A stretch of DNA of 64,000 nucleotides, from contig CAYFOK010000004.1 in the NCBI GenBank assembly GCA_964344685.1, forward strand, positions 173,514 to 237,513, written 5' to 3'. Position 1 is the first letter of the stretch. Each line of letters begins with the position of its first letter. A program made the position numbers and the translations under genes. This document shows, piece after piece, positions 46,441-55,485 of the stretch. The notes under the pieces were generated by a model. The model did not search any database. It was not told where the DNA came from and worked only from the letters and a program-made list of their open reading frames with translations. The stretch is from Scalindua sp964344685. Lineage in GTDB: Bacteria > Planctomycetota > Brocadiia > Brocadiales > Scalinduaceae.

Positions 46441-46610
46441 CGCGAAGTGTCTCCACTATACTCACCACCAAAAGTTGTAAATCGATATTTGCATTCATCA
46501 TGTGTGTGTGTTAACATCTTTAATTAAAACTTAATTTTATTGCGTTAATCTGGACAACTTATAAGGCACACTTATGAGGCCAGGATAATAAATTTATCGA
46601 GGATATATTT

Positions 46611-47438
46611 TTGGACGCAGAAGAGAAACTATCTAAATTAAAAGCTGTTGTCAGCGAGCTGGGAAGTGTAGTCGTCGCATTCTCTGGTGGAGTGGACAGC
46701 ACACTTGTAGCTAAAGTATGCTATGATACCCTCAGAGACAAGTCTATGGCGGTTACGGCAAGGTCGGAAACATATCCAGATTTTGAGTTTAAGGAGGCAC
46801 AAAAGCTGGCCGGGGAGATAGGGATTAAGCATCTGGTAATAGATACCAGTGAACTGGCTATCGAAGGATTCGCGAATAACCCACCTGAAAGGTGCTATTT
46901 TTGTAAGACCGAACTATTCGGAAAACTGAAAGATATAGCCGGGGAACACGGCTTTCTAAATGTTGCGGACGGTGCGAATCTGGACGATACACAGGAATTC
47001 CGGCCCGGATTGCAGGCCTCCAAAGAGCTGAAAGTCAGGAGCCCTTTAAAAGAAGCCGGTTTGGCAAAGAAAGACGTACGAGAAGTCTCAAAATACTTAA
47101 ATCTACCTAATTGGGATAAGCCCGCATATGCCTGCCTATCTTCACGGTTTCCATATGGACAGTCTATCACGGAAGAGAAGCTGAATATGGTTTCAGAAGC
47201 AGAAGAGTATTTGAGAGGCTTAGGGCTGATACAATTTAGAGTAAGGCATCATGAAACAATTGCCAGAATTGAGGTTTTGCCTGATGACATACATATTCTT
47301 ACTAACTCACCTTCTAGAGAAGAGATAGCTGCCAGATTTAAAGAGATAGGCTTCACTTATGTTACCCTGGACCTGGCAGGTTATCGCAGCGGAAGTATGA
47401 ATGAAGTACTTTCCGAAACAGAGTTAAAAGTGAGCTAA
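46611..47438 (+). CDS. larE: ATP-dependent sacrificial sulfur transferase LarE
   Basis: 275 residues with TTG start (GAGG about ten bases before). PP-loop SGGVDS (25-30); ARSETYP; PPERCYFCK (91-99); and PAYACLSSRFPYG with Cys175, which aligns with the sacrificial Cys176 of Lactobacillus LarE. LarE adenylates pyridinium biscarboxylate mononucleotide and donates its own cysteine sulfur (or a cluster sulfide in CxxC types) to make the nickel pincer cofactor of lactate racemase-like enzymes. The CYFC pair (Cys95, Cys98) together with Cys175 could alternatively hold a 4Fe-4S cluster, as in three-cysteine LarE proteins. larB, larC and larA are not in the window. Confidence 0.9.
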   Translation: MDAEEKLSKLKAVVSELGSVVVAFSGGVDSTLVAKVCYDTLRDKSMAVTARSETYPDFEFKEAQKLAGEIGIKHLVIDTSELAIEGFANNPPERCYFCKTELFGKLKDIAGEHGFLNVADGANLDDTQEFRPGLQASKELKVRSPLKEAGLAKKDVREVSKYLNLPNWDKPAYACLSSRFPYGQSITEEKLNMVSEAEEYLRGLGLIQFRVRHHETIARIEVLPDDIHILTNSPSREEIAARFKEIGFTYVTLDLAGYRSGSMNEVLSETELKVS

Positions 47439-47483
47439 CGTGTCGATGAGCATTGCACATCCTTCACTATCTAATTACTACTA

Positions 47484-48236
47484 ATGAATACTGATAAGGG
47501 AATACAACAGGAAGAGCTCTTGAAAAAGAGATCTGAAAACATCAAAAGTATGTTTAGCTCTATAGTAGGAGTATATGATCTTCTGAATGGGCTATTGAGC
47601 CTTAACTTCGATAAGTCATGGCGGAAATTTGCAGCAAAAGTGAGTGACATTAAACCGGGTACCAAAGTGCTGGATGTTTGTACAGGCACTGGAGATCTGG
47701 CCATTTCACATTCAAAGCTATTAAATGGAAGCGGGCTGGTAGTCGGAAGTGACTATTGCCATGACATGCTGAAATATGGGTTACCCAAAATCAAAAAGAG
47801 ACATTTGGAGAATAAGATTAAACTTGTAGAAGCAGATACGCTGCATCTCCCTTTTCGTGACAACGCCTTTGAGATTTCCACTGTTGCTTTCGGCATAAGA
47901 AACGTCTCTAACCTGGAAGAGGGGATAAAAGAGATGGGAAGAGTAGTTGGGCCGAACGGCAAGGTTGTCATACTGGAGTTCTCCCAACCGACAAATTTTA
48001 TTTTCAAAAGAATATACTTTTTCTATTTTACCAGAATACTACCATTGATAGGGCGGTTGATATCCAAAAGCAAGGATGATGCATATTCATATCTGCCACA
48101 ATCAGTACTCGCTTTCCCGGACAGGTTAAACTTGAAGAAAAAAATGGAGCATTGCGGCTTGAAAAATGTTAAGTTTTTTACCCGGACATTAGGTATTGTT
48201 ACAATTCATATAGGCGAGAAACCCGCAAATCCTTAA
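47484..48236 (+). CDS. ubiE: demethylmenaquinone/ubiquinone C-methyltransferase
   Basis: 250 residues. UbiE/MenG signatures: VGVYDLLNGLLSLNFDKSWR (about 29-48), VLDVCTGTGDLAI (motif I, about 62-74), VAFGIRNVSNLEEGIKEMGR (about 132-151), and the closing segment FTRTLGIVTIHIG. It methylates the quinone ring late in menaquinone synthesis, as expected for an anaerobe. It lies 46 bp after larE on the same strand. Confidence 0.92.
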   Translation: MNTDKGIQQEELLKKRSENIKSMFSSIVGVYDLLNGLLSLNFDKSWRKFAAKVSDIKPGTKVLDVCTGTGDLAISHSKLLNGSGLVVGSDYCHDMLKYGLPKIKKRHLENKIKLVEADTLHLPFRDNAFEISTVAFGIRNVSNLEEGIKEMGRVVGPNGKVVILEFSQPTNFIFKRIYFFYFTRILPLIGRLISKSKDDAYSYLPQSVLAFPDRLNLKKKMEHCGLKNVKFFTRTLGIVTIHIGEKPANP

Positions 48237-48264
48237 CAAATCATCTAAAACAATAATTTTTATA

Positions 48265-48292
48265 TTGATATTGAAGAGATATGAAATAAAAT
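48265..48292 (+). promoter_or_regulatory. candidate promoter of the tRNA-Gln gene
   Basis: TTGATA (48265-48270) and TAAAAT (48287-48292) are 16 bases apart, ending ten bases before the tRNA. Confidence 0.5.
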
Positions 48293-48302
48293 ATTAAACC
48301 AA

Positions 48303-48373
48303 TGGGGTATAGTGTAATGGTAGCACGATAGATTCTGGTTCTATTTGTCCGGGTTCGAATCCTGGTACCCCAG
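48303..48373 (+). tRNA. tRNA-Gln (CTG anticodon)
   Basis: A 71-base cloverleaf: acceptor TGGGGTA/TACCCCA, D-arm GTGT/GCAC, anticodon stem ATAGA/TCTAT with loop TTCTGGT (anticodon CTG), T-loop TTCGAAT, discriminator G. CCA is not encoded. Confidence 0.93.
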
Positions 48374-48445
48374 TTTGTTCTCTTACAATGACTTACTTCA
48401 ATCCTGAAGTGCCTGGAACGTCATCTTTCTACCCATTAGTATTAT

Positions 48446-48709
48446 TCAATTATTATTTCTATGTTCTTCAATCGCCTGCCTCGCTATTTCATGGATCTTT
48501 CTCTTTCTTGATTCGCTTAATACATCCTCCTCCTCTGTTCCGTTTAATATCTGCTTAATCGCCTCTTCCACTGTACGATCTATAAATTTCTCTACAGATT
48601 CATAGCCCATCATCTCTGTAACATCCTTCTCCATGTCTTCTTTTGTGCTGTTATCCGTACAGCCTATCATAAGCAGAAAAATACTAATTATTGCAATTGT
48701 TCTTTTCAT
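48446..48709 (-). CDS. small lipoprotein
   Basis: 87 residues: signal peptide with lipobox LMIGC (Cys17), then a charged, helical mature part rich in Glu and Lys. No recognised family. It follows the agmatine deiminase gene on the same strand by 22 bp, so it may be co-transcribed, but a link with polyamine metabolism is not suggested by the sequence. Confidence 0.75.
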   Translation of the reverse strand: MKRTIAIISIFLLMIGCTDNSTKEDMEKDVTEMMGYESVEKFIDRTVEEAIKQILNGTEEEDVLSESRKRKIHEIARQAIEEHRNNN

Positions 48710-48731
48710 AATTCTCTTTTGTGCTATATAC

Positions 48732-49805
48732 CTAAATAGGCTCCTGAAGTGTTATGCAGTGAAGCCCTCCTAATCCAATAAGAAGATCCAACGCTTGAAT
48801 ACCTATCACATCACGAGTGGGAAAAAGGTCAGTCAGGATATCAAGCGCTTTTCGATCTGCAGGGTCATTGAATATGGGGACAAGGACTCTCTTATTAGCA
48901 ATGTAGAAATTTGCATAACTTGCCGGTAGTCTCCATTTTTTGTAATAGACCGGTTTTGGCATGGGAAGTGTTACCACTGCGGGCCTTGACCCGTTCTCTA
49001 ATTTTGCATGTTTCAAACGTTCCATGTTTTCAGCTAGAATGTTAGCGTTAGCATCAGATGAGTCAGTCTCCATTGCCAACACCATCGTTTGCCTGTCAAC
49101 AAAGCGGCAGATGTCATCTACATGCCCATGTGTATCATCACCCTCAATGCCCCGGTTCAACCAGATAACGTTGGTAATGCCGAGGTAGTCATGGAACAGC
49201 TTCTCCAGCTCGCTTCCTGTAATACCGGGGTTACGCGGCTGTATTTTCTGGTCCAGCAGGCACTCCTCCGTAGTGACTAATGTGCCGAATCCGTTCACAT
49301 CGATGCTCCCCCCTTCAAGAACCAGTGGCACCCTTTTCCATTTTGCATAGACAGGTTTAAGATTTAACCGGTGTGACAGTTCTACTGGCACACTGTTGTC
49401 CTTTTTATGTGCGGGATACCGGGCCCAACCATTGAACCTGAAGCGCATGATCCTCTTCAGGTTCCTCTTCCTCCGGTTGTCTGCTACGAATACCGGCCCG
49501 TAATCACGAATCCAGCTACGATTAGTTGGTATGTGATGAAAAGAAATATTTGCATGATCTGCCTGTGCATGTTCTAGATATCTCCTTGCCCTCATTTCTT
49601 CTCTTACAGAATTTACAAGGATGCAGACCTCCTCAACAGCAGCAAGTTTTTGGACCAATTCCGCATATACATTCTGCACCGCGGACATTTTCCCGGGCCA
49701 GTCTGTAGGGTTGTGTGGCCAGGTCAACCATGTTGCCTTATGAGGCTCCCATTCAGCAGGCATGCGATAATGAATTGAATTTTCTTTGTGCATTTGAATG
49801 TGCAT
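48732..49805 (-). CDS. aguA: agmatine deiminase
   Basis: 357 residues. Family blocks: MPAEWEPHKATWLTWPHNPTDWPG (N-terminal, read in two parts), NRSWIRDYGPVFV, VLEGGSIDVNGFGTL, EGDDTHGHVDDICRF, and catalytic Cys350 in GGLHCITLQEP. It hydrolyses agmatine to N-carbamoylputrescine and ammonia. It begins 14 bp after the stop of the AguB gene, giving a two-gene pathway to putrescine. No agmatine-producing arginine decarboxylase gene is in the window. The first residues (MHIQMHK) leave the exact start uncertain by four codons. Confidence 0.93.
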   Translation of the reverse strand: MHIQMHKENSIHYRMPAEWEPHKATWLTWPHNPTDWPGKMSAVQNVYAELVQKLAAVEEVCILVNSVREEMRARRYLEHAQADHANISFHHIPTNRSWIRDYGPVFVADNRRKRNLKRIMRFRFNGWARYPAHKKDNSVPVELSHRLNLKPVYAKWKRVPLVLEGGSIDVNGFGTLVTTEECLLDQKIQPRNPGITGSELEKLFHDYLGITNVIWLNRGIEGDDTHGHVDDICRFVDRQTMVLAMETDSSDANANILAENMERLKHAKLENGSRPAVVTLPMPKPVYYKKWRLPASYANFYIANKRVLVPIFNDPADRKALDILTDLFPTRDVIGIQALDLLIGLGGLHCITLQEPI

Positions 49806-49819
49806 CAGGAATCAATAAT

Positions 49820-50698
49820 TCACTCGACAACTCTATGATATGTGTCTCCGCGTCGGTCCCTGAAGAAAGGCCATGTCTGGCGCGTTTCGGATATCAGCTG
49901 CGGTTCTATCACTCCGTAGATTATCTCCTCATCTTTCCCGGATGCTTCGGCAATGATATGCCCCCGTGGATCTGCAATGAAAGAGTGTCCCCAGAATTCA
50001 ATCTCGGAATCTCCTGCCTGGTCAGGTTCTATTCCAACTCGATTTATAGAAGCCGTATAAATTCCATTGGCAATTGCATGGCCTCGCTGGACTGTTTTCC
50101 AGGAATCGAGATACATTTTTCCCTCCCCCTCCTTTTCTCCCGGAAGCCAGCCGATTGCCGTTGGATATATTAATACTCTTGCACCATCCAGTGAACACAT
50201 GCGGGCCGCTTCCGGAAACCACTGGTCCCAGCATATCATAGGTCCGATCTTCCCCACAGAAGTTTGAATAGTCTGGAAGCCGAGATCGCCGGGTGTAAAA
50301 TAGTATTTTTCCTGAAATTGAGGATCGTTAGGTATATGCATTTTTCTATACATTCCTGCTATAGTGCCATCCGAATTAATCACAACCAGGCTGTTGTAAT
50401 ATTTTCCTGCCTCACTTTTCTCAAAAACCGGAACCACCAGAACGCTATCCACAGCCTTAGCCAGTTTTGTAAAAAAATCCGTTGTGTAGCCGGGAACAGG
50501 CTCGGCCAACTCAAAAAAACGAGGGTCCTCCTGCTGGCAGAAATAGATTGAGCTGAAAAGCTCCGGAAGGCAGATCAATCCGGCGCCCTTCTCAACAGCT
50601 TCAACGATACGGTGTCTGGCATGCTGGAGATTCTCTTCTCTGGTTCTCTGGCACTCCATCTGTATCAGTGCAATTGTGTATGGTTCTTCCTTCTGCAT
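49820..50698 (-). CDS. aguB: N-carbamoylputrescine amidohydrolase
   Basis: 292 residues of the nitrilase superfamily with the Glu46-Lys119-Cys156 triad (LPELFSS, RKMHIP, MICWDQWFPEAARM). The YYFTPGD segment and the EFWGHSFIADPRGHI block point to the N-carbamoylputrescine amidase branch. It converts N-carbamoylputrescine to putrescine, CO2 and ammonia. First gene of the aguB-aguA pair. Confidence 0.93.
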   Translation of the reverse strand: MQKEEPYTIALIQMECQRTREENLQHARHRIVEAVEKGAGLICLPELFSSIYFCQQEDPRFFELAEPVPGYTTDFFTKLAKAVDSVLVVPVFEKSEAGKYYNSLVVINSDGTIAGMYRKMHIPNDPQFQEKYYFTPGDLGFQTIQTSVGKIGPMICWDQWFPEAARMCSLDGARVLIYPTAIGWLPGEKEGEGKMYLDSWKTVQRGHAIANGIYTASINRVGIEPDQAGDSEIEFWGHSFIADPRGHIIAEASGKDEEIIYGVIEPQLISETRQTWPFFRDRRGDTYHRVVE

Positions 50699-50859
50699 TT
50701 TTTTAAAATCTACTTAATCAAGCTAACCGTTTTGCTATAATATACTATAATATTGTAATTTCATAAACAGTCAAATTTTGGATATCCTCTTTATTATTTC
50801 TCCGGACTGAAGAGGTAATTAATTTTATCAATACATTAACTTTTCTTAAGGAGGTTGAT

Positions 50860-52494
50860 ATGGCAAATGCAAAATTCAACCTGAGCTTACCTACTAATGA
50901 ACCAATCAAGAGCTATGCCCCCCATACTCCTGAGCGTGATGACCTCAAAGCTAAATTGCAGGAATTAAAAAACAGGCAGATAGAGATTCCGATTATTATC
51001 GGCGACAAGGAGATAAAAACAGGAAACCTGGGGAAATGTGTGCTTCCACATGACCATGGAACAGTTGTGGGCACATACCACAAGGCTGGAGAGAAGGAAG
51101 TTCAAATGGCCATTGAAACTACCCTTAAGGCACGCAAGCAGTGGGCTGGAATGGATTGGCAGGACCGTGCTTCTGTATTTCTCAAGGCAGCAGATCTCCT
51201 TGCCGGGCCCTGGCGTTCATTGATAAACGCCTCCAGCATGTTGTGCCAGAGCAAGAACGTCTTCCAGGCTGAAGTAGACGCTGCGTGCGAATTTATTGAC
51301 TTTCTACGCTTTAATGCTTTTCATGCAAAGACTATATATGAGCAACAGCCGCCGGTCTCAATCACCGGTACCTGGAACAGGCTGGAATACCGTCCACTGG
51401 AAGGTTTTATTTTTGCTGTAACACCATTTAATTTTACCTCAATTGCCGGTAATCTTCCATCCGCACCTGCCTTAATGGGAAATGTAGTGCTGTGGAAGCC
51501 TGCCTCAACTGCAATGTACTCTTCTTACTATGTAATGAAACTTTTCCAGGAAGCAGGTGTTCCGGACGGAGTAATTAATTTTGTACCCGGTAGCGGCAGT
51601 GAGATAGGCCCGGTTGCTTTGAACTCTCCAGATCTTGCCGGTATTCATTTTACTGGAAGCACAGCTACATTCAGGAACATGTGGAAGACTGTGGGAAATA
51701 ATATTGAAAGCTATAAAAGCTATCCCCACATAGTAGGCGAAACAGGTGGTAAAGATTTTGTTTTTGTGCACAAAGATACCGGGATAGAAGAATTGGGTAC
51801 TGCCCTGATTCGGGGTGCATTTGAATATCAGGGGCAGAAATGTTCAGCTGCATCCAGGGCTTATATTCCAAGAAGTCTATGGGAAAATTTAAAGGACTAC
51901 ATACTTGAAGAGATAAAAACTGTGAAGATGGGTGATGTTGAGAATTTCAGTAATTTTATTAATGCGGTAATTGATGAACCGGCCTTTACCAAAATTACTA
52001 ATTACATAGAATTCATTAAAGAAAGCAATGAGGCAGAGATTGTGTGTGGCGGAAACTATGACAGCAGCAAGGGGTACTTTATTGAGCCCACGATTGCCAT
52101 TACTACCAACCCTCATTTCCGTACGATGGAGGAGGAGATTTTTGGACCTGTTCTAACCGTATACGTTTATGAGGATGACAAATTTGAAGAGACACTTCAT
52201 TTGTGTGACGAGACTTCGCCATACGCTTTAACAGGCTCGATTTTCTCTCGGAATAGGGAGGTAATCAGGATGGCAGAGAAAACTCTTGCATATGCAGCAG
52301 GCAATTTTTATGTCAATGACAAACCGACAGGAGCAGTTGTCGGCCAACAGCCTTTTGGCGGAAGCCGCGCGAGCGGAACCAACGATAAAGCCGGAAGTTA
52401 TCTTAATATACTACGCTGGGTATCCCCAAGAACAATTAAAGAGACATATGTACCCCCAACAGACTATAGATATCCATTTATGTCTGAAGAGTAG
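50860..52494 (+). CDS. pruA: L-glutamate gamma-semialdehyde dehydrogenase
   Basis: 544 residues of the stand-alone P5C dehydrogenase type. Features: FAVTPFNFTSIAGNLPSAPA, WKPASTAMYSS, FTGSTATFRNMWKTV, VGETGGKDFVFVH (general-base Glu), catalytic Cys in YQGQKCSAASR, EEEIFGPVLTVYVY, and the family end QQPFGGSRASGTNDKAGS. It oxidises glutamate semialdehyde/P5C to glutamate with NAD in the cytosol. A very strong ribosome binding site (AAGGAGGT) precedes the start. PutA-type proline dehydrogenase is not fused or adjacent. Confidence 0.93.
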   Translation: MANAKFNLSLPTNEPIKSYAPHTPERDDLKAKLQELKNRQIEIPIIIGDKEIKTGNLGKCVLPHDHGTVVGTYHKAGEKEVQMAIETTLKARKQWAGMDWQDRASVFLKAADLLAGPWRSLINASSMLCQSKNVFQAEVDAACEFIDFLRFNAFHAKTIYEQQPPVSITGTWNRLEYRPLEGFIFAVTPFNFTSIAGNLPSAPALMGNVVLWKPASTAMYSSYYVMKLFQEAGVPDGVINFVPGSGSEIGPVALNSPDLAGIHFTGSTATFRNMWKTVGNNIESYKSYPHIVGETGGKDFVFVHKDTGIEELGTALIRGAFEYQGQKCSAASRAYIPRSLWENLKDYILEEIKTVKMGDVENFSNFINAVIDEPAFTKITNYIEFIKESNEAEIVCGGNYDSSKGYFIEPTIAITTNPHFRTMEEEIFGPVLTVYVYEDDKFEETLHLCDETSPYALTGSIFSRNREVIRMAEKTLAYAAGNFYVNDKPTGAVVGQQPFGGSRASGTNDKAGSYLNILRWVSPRTIKETYVPPTDYRYPFMSEE

Positions 52495-52606
52495 AAAAAA
52501 TTGTTTATATTAAGCGATCCCGGCAAAAATACTTTTAGATTGAAAAATTAATTTAATTCTGTTAGATTCCTTTACTGTAATTTTCAGTCCAGCAAAAGTA
52601 ATTTAC

Positions 52607-52684
52607 GCCCCCATCGTCTAGCCTGGCCTAGGATACATGGTTCTCAGCCATGAGACAGGGGTTCAAATCCCCTTGGGGGTACCA
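52607..52684 (+). tRNA. tRNA-Glu (CTC anticodon)
   Basis: GCCCCCA/TGGGGGT acceptor, anticodon stem CATGG/CCATG with loop TTCTCAG (anticodon CTC), T-arm GGGG-TTCAAAT-CCCC, and encoded CCA at 52682-52684. Its 3' half is also the last part of the recombinase gene on the other strand. Confidence 0.95.
52644..52684. other. probable attachment site core inside tRNA-Glu
   Basis: The 3' part of the tRNA gene (anticodon loop to CCA) doubles as the final 13 codons plus stop of the serine recombinase, encoding VPPRGFEPLSHG. This is the usual outcome when an element integrates into the 3' end of a tRNA and restores it. A second copy of this sequence, which would mark the other end, was not found by eye up to 64000. 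Confidence 0.6.
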
Positions 52685-54146
52685 AATAAGATTTCAGGCG
52701 GTTTTCTGAGCGTAAACACTTGAAGAGTAAGGCGGTTGCAGTGGTTCGAAACATTTTATTTTCGTAATAGATTTTTTCCGGAAAAATAAGTGTTTGGAAC
52801 CGCTGTTTGAGGTTGTGGTCAGAAACTGCCCACAGCTCTGCTAAATTAGATAGGAAGTATTTACAGTAAGTGAGACATCCTTCAATGTCAACGATTTCAG
52901 TCTTTGCATCACTAAGATTTAACCTGGTTGTCATCATTTCACTTTTTATCTCACTCATCTTTCTTCTATAGGTTTCTTCATCAAAAGTACCCTGAATCAT
53001 TAGATCATCAACCCTGTCCTGCTTTTCTCTTAACTTTTTAATCTCCTGTTCATGCCTATGTTCCTGCTTGACTCGTTTTGACTGCCTGTCTCTCCACACA
53101 TCTAATACAATTTCTTCAAACAAATCCAAGACACCTTGTTTTGGCTGAAAGCTTTTAAGGTATTTGTAAAAACCTGTTTCTAAATCTGCCTTGCGTACAT
53201 TTAAAGAACACCCTTTCGTCCTACAATGGTAATAGGCATACTTTACCCCTTTCCTTCCTGTAGACCAGCCTCCTGTAAGTTTGGTGTCACAGTTCGGGCA
53301 TCTTATAAAGTTCCGGAGAGGAAAGTCCGGATGATTCCTTACTTTTGGAGCAATAACAGGTTTTTTACCGTTCAGAATTAACTGTACACTAAAGAATATA
53401 TCTTTAGAAACAATTGGCTCGTGCCTTCCTTCGATGTATTCCGGGTACCAGGGCACTTTAATGAAGCCTGCATATATTTCATTTCTCAGTATCCTATTTA
53501 AAAGGCTCTTACTAACTCTCTTAAAGCCTTTTTTCTTTAATATCTGTACAATCTCTACCTGGGTGTACAACCGGGATGTAACCAATTCAAACGCTTCAAC
53601 TACAAACATGCTCTCATCGGTTGGAACAAGAAGTGGTTTGTTCGAATCATCGCGTGATTGTCTGTATCCTATAGGTGCCCGCCACGCCCAACGGCCATCC
53701 TCAATGGCCCTCTTCATGCCATTTATAGTTCTTTCTCTCTTAATATCATTTTCGTATTGAGCAAAAGAACTTATAATATTCCGCATTAACTTGCCGGTTG
53801 AACTGTCTTCATTGTTCTCCGTTGCTGATAATATTGGGATTTCTAGAGAACCAAAGTGCTGTGTAAGTTCTGCGTAATCAAAAACATTCCTTGTCAATCT
53901 ATCCAACTTCCAGACGATCAAGGCTGAGATCTTTTTCTTATTACCAATACAATATTTTATTAGATTCTTTAGCTGAGTTCTGTCCTGAGTTTTAGCACTC
54001 TCACCTCTATCAATGAAAACCTTATCAATCTCATATTCATTATTTACGGCAAACTCCCTACACTCTTTCTCCTGTCCCTCTAAACTGAAACCCTGATTGG
54101 CCTGTTCTGTTGTAGAAACCCGGCAATAAATAATTGCTTTCATCAT
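52644..54146 (-). CDS. large serine recombinase (integrase)
   Basis: 500 residues. Resolvase-type catalytic domain (1-150) with nucleophile Ser10 in YCRVSTTEQ and the helix VWKLDRLTRN. Recombinase domain (about 165-270), zinc ribbon CPNCDTKLTGG...YYHCRTKGCS (about 287-320), and a coiled coil (about 355-405). The C terminus is written by the reverse strand of tRNA-Glu. Enzymes of this class integrate phages and mobile elements at specific sites without replication. Its position, reading toward the tRNA, marks one end of an integrated element that extends to higher coordinates. Confidence 0.92.
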   Translation of the reverse strand: MMKAIIYCRVSTTEQANQGFSLEGQEKECREFAVNNEYEIDKVFIDRGESAKTQDRTQLKNLIKYCIGNKKKISALIVWKLDRLTRNVFDYAELTQHFGSLEIPILSATENNEDSSTGKLMRNIISSFAQYENDIKRERTINGMKRAIEDGRWAWRAPIGYRQSRDDSNKPLLVPTDESMFVVEAFELVTSRLYTQVEIVQILKKKGFKRVSKSLLNRILRNEIYAGFIKVPWYPEYIEGRHEPIVSKDIFFSVQLILNGKKPVIAPKVRNHPDFPLRNFIRCPNCDTKLTGGWSTGRKGVKYAYYHCRTKGCSLNVRKADLETGFYKYLKSFQPKQGVLDLFEEIVLDVWRDRQSKRVKQEHRHEQEIKKLREKQDRVDDLMIQGTFDEETYRRKMSEIKSEMMTTRLNLSDAKTEIVDIEGCLTYCKYFLSNLAELWAVSDHNLKQRFQTLIFPEKIYYENKMFRTTATALLFKCLRSENRLKSYLVPPRGFEPLSHG

Positions 54147-54195
54147 TTTACCTTCACAATAATTTCAAATACGCCCATAGTATACATTTTGACTG

Positions 54196-54357
54196 CTAAT
54201 TTTCAATTACCTTTCTGCCGTTATCTTTCCTATCTTTTACGAATTTATCAATTAATAATTCCGCGGCCTGATACAAGGAGTTTCTAATTTCCTCAATCTC
54301 CTTGTCAGTGTAAGAGTTATCATTAAGAATTGCTTTACATTTTTTGACAGAAAGCAT
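54196..54357 (-). CDS. small ORF upstream of the recombinase
   Basis: 53 codons starting at the ATG at 54357 and ending 49 bp before the recombinase start. The product is charged and helical (KKCKAILNDNSYTDKEIEEI, then RNSLYQAAELLIDKF). Small proteins of this look are common next to recombinase genes in plasmids and integrative elements; a role as recombination helper is possible but not shown. AAGGG just upstream could serve as a ribosome binding site. Confidence 0.6.
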   Translation of the reverse strand: MLSVKKCKAILNDNSYTDKEIEEIRNSLYQAAELLIDKFVKDRKDNGRKVIEN

Positions 54358-54786
54358 AAGAACCCTTTTTAAATAAAATCTTAAATTAAAGGATACAATG
54401 TAAAAATATACTCATAGAGTATGTTTATCGTATGCGTAGACCATGTTAATATGGTTGCTGTCTTCTACCATATACTATGTTCATTCTTTTTACTTTATCC
54501 ATGAAACTGTGTAACGTAACGACAATATCCATGATTTACACTTTTGGTTGATTCTAATCGATTGCATACTAAATTCTAAACTTAATATACGAAACAGCAC
54601 AATCCCTTGTTTGCTTAAATACTCAAACCTCAGACAGCCTCCAACGCATACAAAAAAAACTACATTGGACTTCTTTCTAAAAGCTCTCCCAGCCCAAGTA
54701 ACGTAAACTTCTTCTCAGGCTGCATCGCTAGCGAAAAACTGCGATCGCTTCGCACCCGTACAGCTTTATGCCGTCAAAGTACCTTT
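54358..54786. other. gene-free region between recombinase genes and DnaC-like gene
   Basis: No gene recognised on either strand. It is AT-rich to about 54660, then holds a GC-richer segment with gcgatcgcttcgc (about 54743-54755), a short partial palindrome. As a non-coding stretch next to replication genes it could hold an origin, but no iteron array is visible. Confidence 0.5.
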
Positions 54787-55485
54787 TTAAATATTTACAT
54801 CTTTAATCCGATACGATTCCCAATCACAAACCAGTACCCTTCCACTTTCCTTAAACCTATCGATTACACGATCACCAAGAATATTCTGCATTTCTAAAAC
54901 AGTTACGTTACCAGACAAAATTGTTTGTTTCTTTTGATTGTATCGATCATTAATAATTTCAGTAAGAAACTGCATTTCTGTATTACTTTCATACTGCATT
55001 CCGATTTCATCGATAACTAACACTTTTGGTTTAACATATTTGTCTATTGCATCTTGTTCTGCAGTCTTCTTCACCCATGTATCTTTTATCTGCCTGACAA
55101 TTTTAACTGCCTCTGTATATAGACGCCAATCTGAATCATAACCACGATTTTCATGAGGATTGTTTTTAATCATTTCTTTTAAAATTAGACAACATAACAT
55201 AGTTTTACCTGTCCCGTTTTTTCCTGTTAATATTATTCCACTCTCATATTTGCCATTTACAAACTCCTTGCAAACCGTTTTAATTTCTTTTTGATTATCA
55301 TTCAATTCCTCGTAATCAGAAAAATTCATACGTTTATAGCGGTCAGGAATCATAGAGGACTCTATGTTGTATGATATAATTTGTTTTAATCTACGTTCCT
55401 CAAATTCGTCCTCGTCAAAAGGCTCCTTCATTATAGTTTTTTTCATTAAGTCCTGTGAATTTAGTACTTGTTTTAGGTTTTGCAT
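54787..55485 (-). CDS. DnaC/IstB-like AAA ATPase
   Basis: 232 residues. Walker A GIILTGKNGTGKTMLCCLIL (about 79-98), Walker B VLVIDEIGMQ (about 150-159), sensor region QTILSGNVTVLEM (about 183-195), arginine-finger region ILGDRVIDRFKESG. These are features of DnaC-type helicase loaders encoded by phages and plasmids. It overlaps the 3' end of the replication-initiator-like gene by up to 71 bp (an ATG at 55446 would reduce this to 32 bp). Together they form the replication module of the element. Confidence 0.85.
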   Translation of the reverse strand: MQNLKQVLNSQDLMKKTIMKEPFDEDEFEERRLKQIISYNIESSMIPDRYKRMNFSDYEELNDNQKEIKTVCKEFVNGKYESGIILTGKNGTGKTMLCCLILKEMIKNNPHENRGYDSDWRLYTEAVKIVRQIKDTWVKKTAEQDAIDKYVKPKVLVIDEIGMQYESNTEMQFLTEIINDRYNQKKQTILSGNVTVLEMQNILGDRVIDRFKESGRVLVCDWESYRIKDVNI

